Below the pieces are notes generated by a model that had not been told where the DNA came from, did no database searches, and worked only from the letters and a program-made list of their open reading frames with translations. This document shows positions 1-8,577 of a stretch of DNA of 64,000 nt, piece after piece. Within the stretch, counting starts at the first letter, position 1. The number at the start of each line of letters is the position of its first letter. The DNA is from Aquificota bacterium (GTDB taxonomy: Bacteria; Aquificota; Aquificia; Aquificales; Aquificaceae). Position numbers and translations under genes: made by a program. The DNA is taken from the NCBI GenBank assembly GCA_030549905.1, contig JAUQQK010000001.1, positions 62,001 through 126,000 of the forward strand, written 5' to 3'.

Positions 1-1
1 G

Positions 2-229
2 AGAGGTTCAAGGGATGCTATAAAGAATGCCTACAAATACGGTCTTTTAGAGGATGTGGAGCTATGGTTTAAGATGTTAGAGGCAAGAAACTTGACAGCA
101 CACACTTACGATGAGTCTCTGGCAAAGGAAATGCTTGTCAGGATAGCAAGAGAGTTTCATCCTGAGCTTGAAAGACTTTTTCAGGTCTTTAAGAAGATTG
201 AAAGCCATGAGCTGGGAGAAGGCACTTGA
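2..229 (+). CDS. HEPN-family (HI0074-like) nucleotidyltransferase partner, C-terminal part
   Basis: The window opens inside this gene; 75 residues and a TGA stop are visible. The segment around SRDAIKNAYKYGLLED and the following MLEARNLTAHTYDE is typical of the HI0074/KNTase_C group of HEPN proteins, including the R-N-x3-H type motif (RNLTAH). Such proteins pair with a minimal nucleotidyltransferase as a two-gene, toxin-antitoxin-like unit. The partner gene overlaps the 3' end by 23 nt, as expected for a coupled pair. The family assignment is from recognised sequence; whether it acts as a toxin here is not shown. Confidence 0.75.
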   Translation, partial: RGSRDAIKNAYKYGLLEDVELWFKMLEARNLTAHTYDESLAKEMLVRIAREFHPELERLFQVFKKIESHELGEGT

Positions 230-446
230 GAAGGTGTTAGGACTTCTGAAAGAAGAGCCTAAGGTGGAAAGAGTTCTGCTCTTTGGCTCAAGGGCAAGGG
301 GGGACTTCAAAAAGGGTTCTGACATAGACCTTCTTAAGTTTGAAAGCCTCTCAGACCCCTTTTTCAAAGAAACTATCTTGAGAGAAGGTAAAGAACTATA
401 TTTTAAAAACCGTGAAGGTAGCAGAAGGTTTCAGGCTAAAGACTAA
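207..446 (+). CDS. Internally shortened MNT-type nucleotidyltransferase
   Basis: This small (79 aa) protein has the polymerase-beta-like motif [16 protein letters not shown], with the GS and the D-x-D metal ligands. In normal family members about 30-40 residues, including a third acidic residue on a later strand, separate this motif from the C-terminal region resembling [18 protein letters not shown]. Here they are almost joined, so the middle of the domain seems deleted in frame. ATG 207 is preferred because it begins just where the HEPN partner gene ends; an upstream in-frame ATG at 168 lies deep in that gene. The protein is probably catalytically dead, and the HEPN/MNT pair may be decaying. 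Confidence 0.6.
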   Translation: MSWEKALEKVLGLLKEEPKVERVLLFGSRARGDFKKGSDIDLLKFESLSDPFFKETILREGKELYFKNREGSRRFQAKD

Positions 447-2403
447 CCTTAAGCCCGCAGGAGACCAGCCAAAGGCTATTGCGGAGCTTTTAGAAAACCT
501 TGAGGCTGGCGTTAAAGAGCAGGTACTTCTGGGTGCCACTGGCACGGGCAAGACTTTCACCATAGCCAACGTGATAGAAAAATACAACCGCCCAACCCTG
601 ATAATAGCCCACAACAAGATACTCGCCGCACAGCTATACAGAGAATTAAAGGAGCTCTTTCCTGAGAACGCGGTAGAGTATTTTATCTCCTACTATGACT
701 ATTACCAGCCCGAGGCATACATACCAGAAAAGGACCTGTATATTGAAAAGGACGCCTCCATAAACGAGATACTGGAACGCTACAGGCATTCAGCCACCGT
801 GTCCGTGTTAGAGAGAAAGGACGTGATAGTGGTTGCCTCTGTCTCCTGCATATATGGACTTGGCTCACCCGAAGCCTATTACAACATGAGGATATCCTTA
901 GAGGTGGGGGACAGAATGAGCATAAGCAAGCTCGCAAGAAAGCTGGTGGAGATTGGCTATGAGAGGAACGACTATGCTATAAAGAGGGCTTCTTTTACCA
1001 TCCGAGGAAATGCCCTTGAGGTGGTGCCTTCTGATATGGAAGACCAGCTTATAAGGATTGAGTTCTGGGATGATGAGGTAGACAGTATAACCCTGATGGA
1101 TGCTTTAAACAGGCATAAGATAAAGGAGCTTAAAAAGGTAGTCCTCTTCCCGGCAAGCCACTACGTGGCACCAAGAGAAACCATAGAGGAAGCCCTTGAG
1201 CAGATAGAAAGGGACCTAAGGGAACGAGTAGAGTGGTTCAAAGCTCAGGGCAGGCTGGTAGAAGCCCAGAGGCTATACCAGAGAACCATGCACGATATTG
1301 AGATGATAAGAGAACTTGGACACTGTAAGGGTATAGAAAACTACTCAAGATACTTTGATGGCAGGAAGCCCGGGGAGCCACCCTTTACCCTTTTAGACTA
1401 CTTTCCCGACGAGTTTCTTCTAATCGTAGATGAGTCTCACGTTACTATTCCCCAGATAAGAGCCATGTATAACGGAGACCGCTCAAGGAAAGAAAAGCTT
1501 GTAGAATACGGATGGAGGCTTCCCTCCGCCCTTGACAACAGGCCCCTCAAGTTTGAGGAGTTTTTAGAAAGGATTGACAGGGTCATATACATGTCCGCAA
1601 CGCCGGGAGACTGGGAGGTGCAAAGAAGCAAAGGTGTTATAGTGGAGCAGATAGTAAGACCTACTGGTCTTCTGGACCCTGTGGTGGAAGTGCGTCCCAC
1701 AAGAAACCAGCTGGAGGACCTGATAAGGGAAATTCAGGAGAGGAAAAAGAGAAGAGAAAGGGCTCTGGTGCTAACTACCACAAAAAGGCTTGCTGAAGAG
1801 GTGGCTGAATATCTGAAGGAGAGGGGCATAAAGGCAAAGTATATGCACTCAGACCTTGATGCCATAGAAAGAGCTAAGGTGGTGAAGGAGCTTAGAGAGG
1901 GTGAAACGGATGTAATAGTGGGTGTAAATCTTTTAAGAGAAGGTCTTGACCTTCCAGAGGTTTCCTTGGTTGCCATATTAGAGGCGGATAAGGAGGGCTT
2001 TTTAAGGAGCTATACCTCTCTTATACAGACCATAGGGCGCGCCGCAAGGAACTTAAATGGCAAAGCCATACTCTACGCGGACAGAATAACCCAGTCCATG
2101 CGGAGGGCTATAGAAGAGACCAACAGAAGAAGACAAAAGCAGGAGCTTTACAACCTGCAGCACGGTATAACACCGAGGAGCATAGTAAAACCCGTAAAAG
2201 AGCTTCTTGCCATTGAGGAGCTTGACTATGTGAAACTGCCCACAAGGCTTCCAGAGGAAATAATGTCCGAAGAAGACCTTATAGAACGCATAAACAAACT
2301 GGAAAAGGAAATGTGGGAGTGTGCCAGAAGGTGGGAGTTTGAAAAGGCGGCAAAGCTCAGGGACGAAATAAAAAAGCTCAGAGAACTTCTAAAACTTGTA
2401 TGA
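412..2403 (+). CDS. uvrB: Excinuclease ABC subunit B
   Basis: UvrB, the damage-verifying helicase-like subunit of nucleotide excision repair (663 aa, usual length). Visible features are [10 protein letters not shown] near the N-terminus, Walker A GATGTGKT, the beta-hairpin region ([12 protein letters not shown]), the DESH box, helicase motif VI-type residues QTIGRAARN, and a C-terminal UVR motif ([13 protein letters not shown]). It starts at GTG 412, inside the 3' end of the MNT gene, with no clear ribosome binding site; translation may be coupled. The very N-terminus is therefore uncertain. Confidence 0.97.
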   Translation: MKVAEGFRLKTNLKPAGDQPKAIAELLENLEAGVKEQVLLGATGTGKTFTIANVIEKYNRPTLIIAHNKILAAQLYRELKELFPENAVEYFISYYDYYQPEAYIPEKDLYIEKDASINEILERYRHSATVSVLERKDVIVVASVSCIYGLGSPEAYYNMRISLEVGDRMSISKLARKLVEIGYERNDYAIKRASFTIRGNALEVVPSDMEDQLIRIEFWDDEVDSITLMDALNRHKIKELKKVVLFPASHYVAPRETIEEALEQIERDLRERVEWFKAQGRLVEAQRLYQRTMHDIEMIRELGHCKGIENYSRYFDGRKPGEPPFTLLDYFPDEFLLIVDESHVTIPQIRAMYNGDRSRKEKLVEYGWRLPSALDNRPLKFEEFLERIDRVIYMSATPGDWEVQRSKGVIVEQIVRPTGLLDPVVEVRPTRNQLEDLIREIQERKKRRERALVLTTTKRLAEEVAEYLKERGIKAKYMHSDLDAIERAKVVKELREGETDVIVGVNLLREGLDLPEVSLVAILEADKEGFLRSYTSLIQTIGRAARNLNGKAILYADRITQSMRRAIEETNRRRQKQELYNLQHGITPRSIVKPVKELLAIEELDYVKLPTRLPEEIMSEEDLIERINKLEKEMWECARRWEFEKAAKLRDEIKKLRELLKLV

Positions 2404-2409
2404 TATTAT
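2404..2409 (+). promoter_or_regulatory. -10-like hexamer directly before the methyltransferase ATG
   Basis: TATTAT ends 6 nt before ATG 2416, and no Shine-Dalgarno sequence lies between them. A transcript would start at or very near the ATG (leaderless). The -35 region is poor. Confidence 0.4.
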
Positions 2410-2415
2410 CTTATC

Positions 2416-3045
2416 ATGGCGCACAAGTTTGACCCTTCAAAACTGCAAAAGCTTGATGACCCTTCAAGGCTTGAGCTCTTTGACCCGGAAAAGGTCTTAA
2501 GGGAGTTTGGGTTGAAAAAGGGTATGAAGGTTTTAGATGTGGGCACAGGTGCCGGCTTTTACATCCCCTATCTTTCAAAGGCTGTAGGAGAGGAAGGAAA
2601 GGTCTATGCGGTGGATATAGAGCCTATAGCGGTGGATTACGTCAAGAGAAAGGTGCGGGAGCTTGGGCTTGACAATGTGGAGGTATTGCTGTCTGAAGAA
2701 AACCGGCTGCCACTTGAGGACAACACCATAGACTTTGTCTTTATGGCTTTTGTTTTTCACGAGCTTGAAAACCCCGTGAGCTTTATGGAAGAGGTAAAAA
2801 GGGTTTGCAGACCAATAGCCTATGTGGCTATAATAGACTGGAAAAAGGAGGAAAGGGACAAGGGACCCCCTCCACAAGAAGTATATTCAGAGTGGGAGAT
2901 GGGGCTACTGCTTGAAGAGGCTGGATTAAGAGTTGGCAGAGTTGTAGAGCTTGGAAGATACTGTTTTGGCGTATATGCTATGGTGGTCAAAGAAGAGCCA
3001 AAGGCCTTTCAAAGTCCGATAAGGGTTCCACCCGGTCTGTTATGA
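2416..3045 (+). CDS. Class I SAM-dependent methyltransferase
   Basis: A 209-aa Rossmann-fold methyltransferase of the Methyltransf_11/25 type. Motif I is VLDVGTGAGFYIPYLS (about residues 41-56), followed by an acidic motif II strand (VYAVDIEP) and the post-motif segment around DFVFMAFVFHELENP. The substrate cannot be told from sequence; the family includes quinone, small-molecule and arsenite methyltransferases, but the Cys pattern of ArsM is absent. It starts just after uvrB and overlaps the next gene by 4 nt (ATGA). Confidence 0.85.
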   Translation: MAHKFDPSKLQKLDDPSRLELFDPEKVLREFGLKKGMKVLDVGTGAGFYIPYLSKAVGEEGKVYAVDIEPIAVDYVKRKVRELGLDNVEVLLSEENRLPLEDNTIDFVFMAFVFHELENPVSFMEEVKRVCRPIAYVAIIDWKKEERDKGPPPQEVYSEWEMGLLLEEAGLRVGRVVELGRYCFGVYAMVVKEEPKAFQSPIRVPPGLL

Positions 3046-3287
3046 GGAGCATAAAAGAAGAGTTAAAACAGATAGGTATAGAGTTAGAAAGCAGGTATCT
3101 GATATACCGAAAACAAGAAACTACCTTCGTGGTGCCTTATTACCACATAAGAACCTTAGAGTTCAAAGGCAACAGGATAGTACTTTACACGGGTGGCGTA
3201 GAAAGGATAGTGATAGAGGTGCCAGAATACTATGCCCTTCCTCTCTTTGAAGAACTTCTCCTGCATATAGAGAGAGTCTATCTATGA
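3042..3287 (+). CDS. Hypothetical 81-aa protein
   Basis: Not recognised. The protein alternates short beta-type stretches (TTFVVPYYHIRTLEF, NRIVLYTGG, RIVIEVPEY) with a Glu-rich C-terminal helix, and has no signal peptide, membrane segment or Cys. The ATGA overlap with the methyltransferase supports translation and co-transcription. Its 3' end overlaps the convergent ThiS/MoaD-like gene by 10 nt. Confidence 0.7.
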   Translation: MRSIKEELKQIGIELESRYLIYRKQETTFVVPYYHIRTLEFKGNRIVLYTGGVERIVIEVPEYYALPLFEELLLHIERVYL

Positions 3288-3559
3288 CCACCCGCTATGG
3301 CAGGCACTATGGAAAGCACATCACCTTCTTTTAACTCCGTATCAAGCCCCTTAAGAAACCTTATGTCTTCATCGTTCAGGTATAGGTTCACAAATCTTCT
3401 TAGCTCACCCTTCTCGTCTATTAGCCTTTCCTTGAAGCCCGGAAACTGCTCTTCAAGTTTATCTATTGCATCCCTTATGGTGCTTGCAGAAACCTGCACC
3501 TCTCCCTGACCGTTTGTGATGCGTCTGAGGGGGGTAGGAACTCTGACTATAACAGCCAT
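3278..3559 (-). CDS. MoaD/ThiS-family sulfur-carrier protein with extended C-terminus
   Basis: A 93-aa beta-grasp protein: MAVIVRVPTPLRRIT at the start, then a helix (TIRDAIDKLEEQFPGF), YLNDEDIRFLKGLDTELKEGD and the C-terminal strand VLSIVPAIAGG. Known sulfur carriers end in Gly-Gly, which is adenylated and thiocarboxylated. Here two residues (His-Arg) follow the GG, so a protease would be needed to expose it, as known for CysO-type carriers. Start ATG 3559 has a strong AAGGAGG ribosome binding site. moaA and moaE lie about 56 kb away; this could serve cysteine, thiamine or molybdopterin synthesis. Confidence 0.85.
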   Translation of the reverse strand: MAVIVRVPTPLRRITNGQGEVQVSASTIRDAIDKLEEQFPGFKERLIDEKGELRRFVNLYLNDEDIRFLKGLDTELKEGDVLSIVPAIAGGHR

Positions 3560-3594
3560 TGCATAACCTCCTTTTCTATTATAACATATTTTCT

Positions 3595-4215
3595 GTGGAT
3601 AAGAAATACAGAGTGTATGTGGTTCTTGAAAGCGTGGTGGATTTGAGGGATGGGAGCATGCATGGCTACTGGGTGCTAACAAGGATAAAGACTGGTGATA
3701 GTGAAATAAGCTTTTCTGAGATTGCTAACAAAGATATAAGACGGCGGGCGGAAGAAATGACAATAAGGTATGTAGCTGGAAAGGTGCCGAATAAAAGGCT
3801 ATTTATCAACCCTCCACAATCAATACCTATGAATATGCTACCCCTGCTCAGCAAAAACTTTGTTATATGCCTGCCTATGGACCTGAGTCTAAAAGAAACC
3901 GCGGAAGTGCTAAGCTTTGTTAAAAAGTCAGGTTTAAAATCAGCCCTTAATAATTACAAAACCGTAGGCTATGACCTGAGTAATATAAGGCTTGGAGCCT
4001 TTGATTATGTTTTCTTCAGCGATGACTTTTATACAAATGCGAGTAAATCGGACCTTGAAAAAATAGTGGCGAGTATGAAGCTGTTTAAAACAATACTTTG
4101 TTTTAAAAACATAGACTCTCAGAAAAAACTTGACCTTGCCCTTGATTTAGGCATAGACCTGGGACATGGCTACTTTTTTGGAAGCGAAGAGCATGTGGTT
4201 GGTATTATAGAATGA
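3595..4215 (+). CDS. Degenerate EAL-domain protein
   Basis: About 206 aa aligning by eye with the whole EAL fold: ESVVDLRDGSMHGYWVLTRI where EAL proteins have QPIVDL...GYEAL.R, then LFINPP, a helix-strand region, and IDLGHGYFFGSEE matching the usual GVDLGQGYLFGKP end. The catalytic Glu of EAL is replaced (YWVL), the DDFG motif reads NNYKT, and the late Glu of EGVE is missing, so c-di-GMP hydrolysis is unlikely. GTG 3595 is chosen because the alternative TTG 3559 overlaps the start of the divergent ThiS-like gene. It may be a non-enzymatic binding or scaffold protein. Confidence 0.65.
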   Translation: MDKKYRVYVVLESVVDLRDGSMHGYWVLTRIKTGDSEISFSEIANKDIRRRAEEMTIRYVAGKVPNKRLFINPPQSIPMNMLPLLSKNFVICLPMDLSLKETAEVLSFVKKSGLKSALNNYKTVGYDLSNIRLGAFDYVFFSDDFYTNASKSDLEKIVASMKLFKTILCFKNIDSQKKLDLALDLGIDLGHGYFFGSEEHVVGIIE

Positions 4216-4688
4216 GGCTTCTTGTGCTTTTTATCTTTATCTTAACCTTCTCCTGCGCCAGGGTGGTGGTGCTTGAAGACCCTCTAAGTGCGGAGGAGCA
4301 TATTAACCTTGGCTACATATACGAAAAACAGGGCAAGGAGGAGCTTGCAAAGGAAGAATATCTAAAGGCTATAAAAAAGGACAGAAGAAGCTGGAAAGCC
4401 TACTTCAACCTTGGAAACCTTTATGCAACAAGGGGTGAGTGGAACAGGGCGGAGGAATATTACTTAAAAGCCCTTGAAATACAACGAGACCCAGATGTGC
4501 TTAACAACCTCGCCTATACGCTTCACAAAAAGGGTGAGGATTGCAGAGCTCTTAGGCTGGTAAAGGAAGCCATAAAAAAGGGAGAAAGGCAAGAGTACAA
4601 AGAAACCTTGAGGGATATAGAGAACCAGATAAAAGAAAGGGGTATAACCTGCTCATCTTTTGAAGGGGAAGGGGATTTTGGGCAGTGA
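4212..4688 (+). CDS. TPR-repeat lipoprotein
   Basis: 158 aa. The N-terminus MRLLVLFIFILTFSCA is a lipoprotein signal with the modified Cys at residue 15. Two to three tetratricopeptide repeats follow (AEEHINLGYIYEKQGKEELA, WKAYFNLGNLYATRGEWNRA, PDVLNNLAYTLHKKGEDCRA), so it is an envelope-anchored protein-interaction module. It overlaps the degenerate EAL gene by 4 nt, suggesting co-expression. The last 36 nt overlap the convergent ffh gene. No specific partner can be named. Confidence 0.85.
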   Translation: MRLLVLFIFILTFSCARVVVLEDPLSAEEHINLGYIYEKQGKEELAKEEYLKAIKKDRRSWKAYFNLGNLYATRGEWNRAEEYYLKALEIQRDPDVLNNLAYTLHKKGEDCRALRLVKEAIKKGERQEYKETLRDIENQIKERGITCSSFEGEGDFGQ

Positions 4689-5972
4689 AGGAAGCCCCTG
4701 CATGCCCTTAAGTCGCTTTATGAGCTTTTTCATCTCCTCATATTCTTTCAGCACCTTATTCACGTCAGAGATGGTTGTGCCGCTGCCCTTTGCTATCCTC
4801 TGCTTCCTGCTCATGTTTATTATCTTTGGATTTCTCCTTTCCTGCTTTGTCATAGATAGGATTATGGCTTCCGTCTTTTTAAACTTACTCTCATCTATCT
4901 TAAGCCCCTTTAACTGCGCTCCTATACCGGGAAGCATGCCAAGAAGCTTGTCAAGAGGCCCCATGCTTTTTATAAACCTGAGCTGTTTTAACATGTCTTC
5001 AAGGTCAAAGTCCCCCTTCAAAACCTTGTAGGCTAAAGCCTGAGCCTCATCCTCCGGTATTACCCTCTGAGCCCTTTCCATAAGGCTCTGAATGTCTCCA
5101 AGACCCAGTATCCTCTGAGCAACCCTGTCTGGATAGAAGGGCTCCAGGTCCTCCACCTTTTCACCCACACCCATGAACTTTACAGGCACGCCGAGGGCTT
5201 CCTTTACAGAAAGAGCCACACCACCCCTGGCATCACCGTCCATCTTTGTAAGCACCACACCAGTAAGACCCACGCTTTCGTGAAAGGCTTTTGCGGAAGC
5301 AAGGGCTGTCTGACCCTGCATGGCATCAGCCACATAAAGCACCTCGGAGGGGTTTACCGCATTCTTGATAGCCTTAAGCTCTTCCATAAGCTCCTCGTCT
5401 ATGTGAAGCCTTCCGGCGGTATCCAAAAGAAGGTAATCCACACCCTCAGACTTAGCCCTTTCCCTTGCCCTCTTGGCAATTTCCACAGGGGAAAGATCCT
5501 CCTCAAAGCCATAGTATGGCACGCCTATTTTTTCCGCAAGCCTCTGAAGCTGAAGCATGGCAGCGGGGCGTCTCACATCTGTGGAGCTAACTGCCACCTT
5601 AAAGCCCTGCTCTTTAAGGTAATGTGCCAGCTTTCCGATGGTGGTGGTCTTCCCCGTTCCCTGAAGACCTACAAAGAGGACTGTCCCCTTCCTCAGCTCC
5701 GCCTTCTGACCTCCTAAGGTCTTCACAAGTTCTTCATAGACGGTCATAAGAAAGCTATCAACGGGCGATGGACTGTTTTTGAGGTCTTCCTGCAAAGCCC
5801 TCTCCCTTACCCTTTTGAGAAAGCCTTTTGCTACCTCATAATCCACATCCGCCTCAATAAGAGCCATACGCACATCTCTAAGCACGTCGTTTACCTGCTT
5901 CTCCGTTAGCCTGCGCGTGTCCTTTAACCTTCCTATTGCCTTTGAAAACTTTTCTGTAAGCAGTTCTAACAT
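4653..5972 (-). CDS. ffh: Signal recognition particle protein Ffh (SRP54)
   Basis: The GTPase of the signal recognition particle, which with 4.5S RNA targets nascent membrane proteins to FtsY. The 439-aa protein has the N domain (1-95), G domain with Walker A GLQGTGKTTT, DTAGRLHID, TKMDGDARGG, and the C-terminal M domain with the RNA-binding SGTTISDVN region. Length is typical. A 23-bp gap separates it from divergent leuB. Confidence 0.97.
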   Translation of the reverse strand: MLELLTEKFSKAIGRLKDTRRLTEKQVNDVLRDVRMALIEADVDYEVAKGFLKRVRERALQEDLKNSPSPVDSFLMTVYEELVKTLGGQKAELRKGTVLFVGLQGTGKTTTIGKLAHYLKEQGFKVAVSSTDVRRPAAMLQLQRLAEKIGVPYYGFEEDLSPVEIAKRARERAKSEGVDYLLLDTAGRLHIDEELMEELKAIKNAVNPSEVLYVADAMQGQTALASAKAFHESVGLTGVVLTKMDGDARGGVALSVKEALGVPVKFMGVGEKVEDLEPFYPDRVAQRILGLGDIQSLMERAQRVIPEDEAQALAYKVLKGDFDLEDMLKQLRFIKSMGPLDKLLGMLPGIGAQLKGLKIDESKFKKTEAIILSMTKQERRNPKIINMSRKQRIAKGSGTTISDVNKVLKEYEEMKKLIKRLKGMQGLPSLPKIPFPFKR

Positions 5973-5980
5973 GAAAGTTT

Positions 5981-5988
5981 AGTATAAT
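5981..5988. promoter_or_regulatory. Overlapping divergent -10 hexamers for ffh and leuB
   Basis: The 23-bp ffh-leuB gap contains TATAAT (5983-5988, plus strand) 7 nt before leuB ATG 5996, and on the minus strand TATACT (5986-5981) 8 nt before ffh ATG 5972. The two elements overlap, so RNA polymerase probably cannot use both at once. Confidence 0.45.
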
Positions 5989-5995
5989 ACCTAAC

Positions 5996-7081
5996 ATGGC
6001 TCTTTTCAAGGTGGCAGTGTTAGAAGGCGACGGTATTGGTCCAGAAGTAGTCTCTTCAGCCCTCAGGGTGCTGAAAAAAATCGGAGAGCTCTCAGGAGTA
6101 GATTTTGTCTTTGAGAAGGCTCTCATCGGAGGCTCCGCCATTGACCAGAAGGGCACACCCCTGCCTCAAGAAACGGTGGAGCTTTGTCTGAATGCCCATG
6201 CGGTGCTTTTAGGTGCGGTGGGAGGTCCCAAGTGGGATGGCCTTCCTACCGATAAAAGACCGGAAAGGGGGCTTCTTGGCATAAGAAAAGCCCTTGACCT
6301 GTATGCCAACTTAAGACCCGCCAAAGTCTATGAGCCCCTCATAAAGGCATCACCCCTTAAGGAGGAGGTGGTGAGGGGGACGGACTTTATAGTGGTGCGG
6401 GAGCTAACGGGTGATGTCTATTATGGAGAGCCAAGGGGCATTTTTTATGAAAATGGCAAAAGGGTTGGCATAAACACTATGAAATACACAGAAGATGAGA
6501 TAAGGAGGGTGGTAAGGAAAGCCTTTGAGGTGGCAAGGCTGAGAAGGAAGAAGCTCACAAGCGTGGATAAATCAAATGTTTTGGAGGTAAGCGGTCTGTG
6601 GAAGGAGGTGGTGGAGGAGGTTGCCAGAGAATACCCTGATGTGGAGCTTGAACACCTTTATGTGGATAACTGTGCCATGCAGATAGTGAGAAGACCCTCC
6701 TCCTTTGATGTGATAGTCACGGGCAACATCTTTGGAGATATACTTTCTGACGAGGCGGCGGTGATAACCGGAAGCCTTGGCATGCTACCCTCTGCCAGCC
6801 TAGGAGACAAGTATGCCCTTTATGAACCCGTGCATGGCTCCGCACCCGATATAGCGGGCAAAGGCATAGCAAACCCCATAGCCACCATCCTATCTGCGGG
6901 CATGATGCTAAGGTATTCCTTTGGACTTACAAAGGAATCGGACATCTTAGAAAGGGCAATAGAGCTTGTTTTAGAAAGAGGCTACAGGACGCCGGATATA
7001 TACAGCGAGGGCTGTAAAAGGGTTTCCACTGAGGAAATGACTGAGCTTATAATAAGAACACTGGAGGAGCTATGGCAATAG
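5996..7081 (+). CDS. leuB: 3-isopropylmalate dehydrogenase
   Basis: LeuB oxidatively decarboxylates 3-isopropylmalate to 2-oxoisocaproate in leucine synthesis, using NAD. The 361-aa protein shows [23 protein letters not shown], the substrate-binding [33 protein letters not shown], the metal-binding Asp region ([15 protein letters not shown]) and the NAD-binding [14 protein letters not shown]. These favour LeuB over isocitrate dehydrogenase. It overlaps the following gene by 10 nt and appears leaderless. Confidence 0.96.
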   Translation: MALFKVAVLEGDGIGPEVVSSALRVLKKIGELSGVDFVFEKALIGGSAIDQKGTPLPQETVELCLNAHAVLLGAVGGPKWDGLPTDKRPERGLLGIRKALDLYANLRPAKVYEPLIKASPLKEEVVRGTDFIVVRELTGDVYYGEPRGIFYENGKRVGINTMKYTEDEIRRVVRKAFEVARLRRKKLTSVDKSNVLEVSGLWKEVVEEVAREYPDVELEHLYVDNCAMQIVRRPSSFDVIVTGNIFGDILSDEAAVITGSLGMLPSASLGDKYALYEPVHGSAPDIAGKGIANPIATILSAGMMLRYSFGLTKESDILERAIELVLERGYRTPDIYSEGCKRVSTEEMTELIIRTLEELWQ

Positions 7082-8577
7082 CAGTTATTGTTCTCTTATT
7101 CTTTCTATTACCTGTAAAGGCGCAGGAGCTGACAGAAAAGGTAAGGGACTTTTTTAACCGTGAGGGCTATGTGGTAAAGGTGGAAGGCTCAAGGGCTATA
7201 GTGGATTTGGGAAGGGGGAAGGCTTTTAAAGGTGAAGAGTTTGAGGTCTTCCGAGAGGGCAGGGAGCTTCTGCACCCTATAACAAAGCAGGTGATAGGAA
7301 GGGAAAGGCAGAGGGTGGGTAGGATAAGGATCGAGATGGTGGAAGAGGGTTTTTCTTACGCCACTTTACTGGAGGGCGCTCCGAGGGAAGGGGATAGGGT
7401 AAAGCTTGCTTACAGGGATGTGTGCCTTGACGGGTCTGAGGAGCTTCTTTATAAGCTAAGAGCTGTCCTTCCAGAGCTAAAGCAGGCTAAGGAATGCACC
7501 TACATGCTAAAAGAGCTTAAGGATGGTTTGGGTATAGAGTTTAAGGGCTCTCCGCTTGCTTTCCTCTCCATGCCCGCACCCTCCCTTTCTGCCCAGTCCA
7601 GGGCTACCCTTGAAGACATAAACCTTCTTGGAAAGGCAAAGTTTATAAAGGCTTTACCCTCCCTGCCCCTTTCTGCGGACATATGCGACCTTACGGGCAC
7701 AGGAAAGGAGTTCTTAGTGGTTCTATATCAGAGTAAGGTGGAAGTCTATGAGCTTCTAAAAAACGACCTTGTAAAGAGGTCCGATTACAGCCTGCCTGCG
7801 GGTGTGGGTGTGGGTTTGAGCTGTGGAAGGCTCACCAGCTCTCAGCAGGACTATGTGCTTGTAAGCATGGTATCGGGCGACAGTGCAAACTCCCTCATAC
7901 TCAAGGCGGTGGGCGATAGCCTTGTGCCTGTGGCAAGAAACATACCCTATTACATGACCATACTGGACAAGAAAAGGCCGAAGGAGACCTTTATAGGTCA
8001 GAGGTTCAACTTCAGGGACAAGTTCGGTCAGACGGTGAGGCTCTCCTTTGAGGGCGAAAGCCTGAAGGAACTTGGTGCTTTTCTGGCTCCTAGAGGCTTT
8101 AGGGCTGACAGTGCCTTCTACTTTGGAGAATACCTTGTTTTTACTGACAGCACGGGGAGGATAAGGGTCTTTAAGGCTGATGGGGAGGTCTTTTCTACAG
8201 AAGAGGGCTTTGACGGCTCTTATACCCTTGTAGAAATACCCTTAGAGCAGGGTAAGATAAATTTCATATTCAACCCGAGGGGTGCTGTTCTTTCCTTCAT
8301 GGGCTTTAACATGGCTCTTGTACCAAAAAACCAGACGGGCGTGGTGCAGAAGTTTCTTGATGTGGTCAAATACAGCAGGGGCGAGCTTTTCTTTATAGGG
8401 GAAAGGCGCAAAGACCTGCTTTTTATTAAAAACATAAGAGGCTCTAATTTTGAAGAATCCATTCAGACGGTGCTTACCACCAAGGAGGGAAGGGTGCTTG
8501 TGCTTACTGGCAGGACGGGAGTTCTGACTATACAGAACAGGGGCGACCTTTACGAGCTTGAGCTGAGAGTTCTCTGA
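7072..8577 (+). CDS. Secreted protein with FlgT-like N-terminal domain and beta-propeller-like C-terminal region
   Basis: 501 aa with a signal peptide ([15 protein letters not shown], cleavage after A17). Residues about 30-105 ([22 protein letters not shown], then [11 protein letters not shown] and [16 protein letters not shown]) resemble the small beta domain at the C-terminus of FlgT and many periplasmic proteins. The remaining ~350 residues look like VCBS/propeller repeats ([35 protein letters not shown]). An envelope protein of unknown role; the flagellar link is only a resemblance. Translation overlaps leuB by 10 nt. Confidence 0.75.
   Translation: MAIAVIVLLFFLLPVKAQELTEKVRDFFNREGYVVKVEGSRAIVDLGRGKAFKGEEFEVFREGRELLHPITKQVIGRERQRVGRIRIEMVEEGFSYATLLEGAPREGDRVKLAYRDVCLDGSEELLYKLRAVLPELKQAKECTYMLKELKDGLGIEFKGSPLAFLSMPAPSLSAQSRATLEDINLLGKAKFIKALPSLPLSADICDLTGTGKEFLVVLYQSKVEVYELLKNDLVKRSDYSLPAGVGVGLSCGRLTSSQQDYVLVSMVSGDSANSLILKAVGDSLVPVARNIPYYMTILDKKRPKETFIGQRFNFRDKFGQTVRLSFEGESLKELGAFLAPRGFRADSAFYFGEYLVFTDSTGRIRVFKADGEVFSTEEGFDGSYTLVEIPLEQGKINFIFNPRGAVLSFMGFNMALVPKNQTGVVQKFLDVVKYSRGELFFIGERRKDLLFIKNIRGSNFEESIQTVLTTKEGRVLVLTGRTGVLTIQNRGDLYELELRVL

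Noticed and set aside
168-206. Upstream ATG for the MNT gene
   Set aside because: It would add 13 residues unlike the family and lie deep in the HEPN gene; ATG 207 fits the usual N-terminus.
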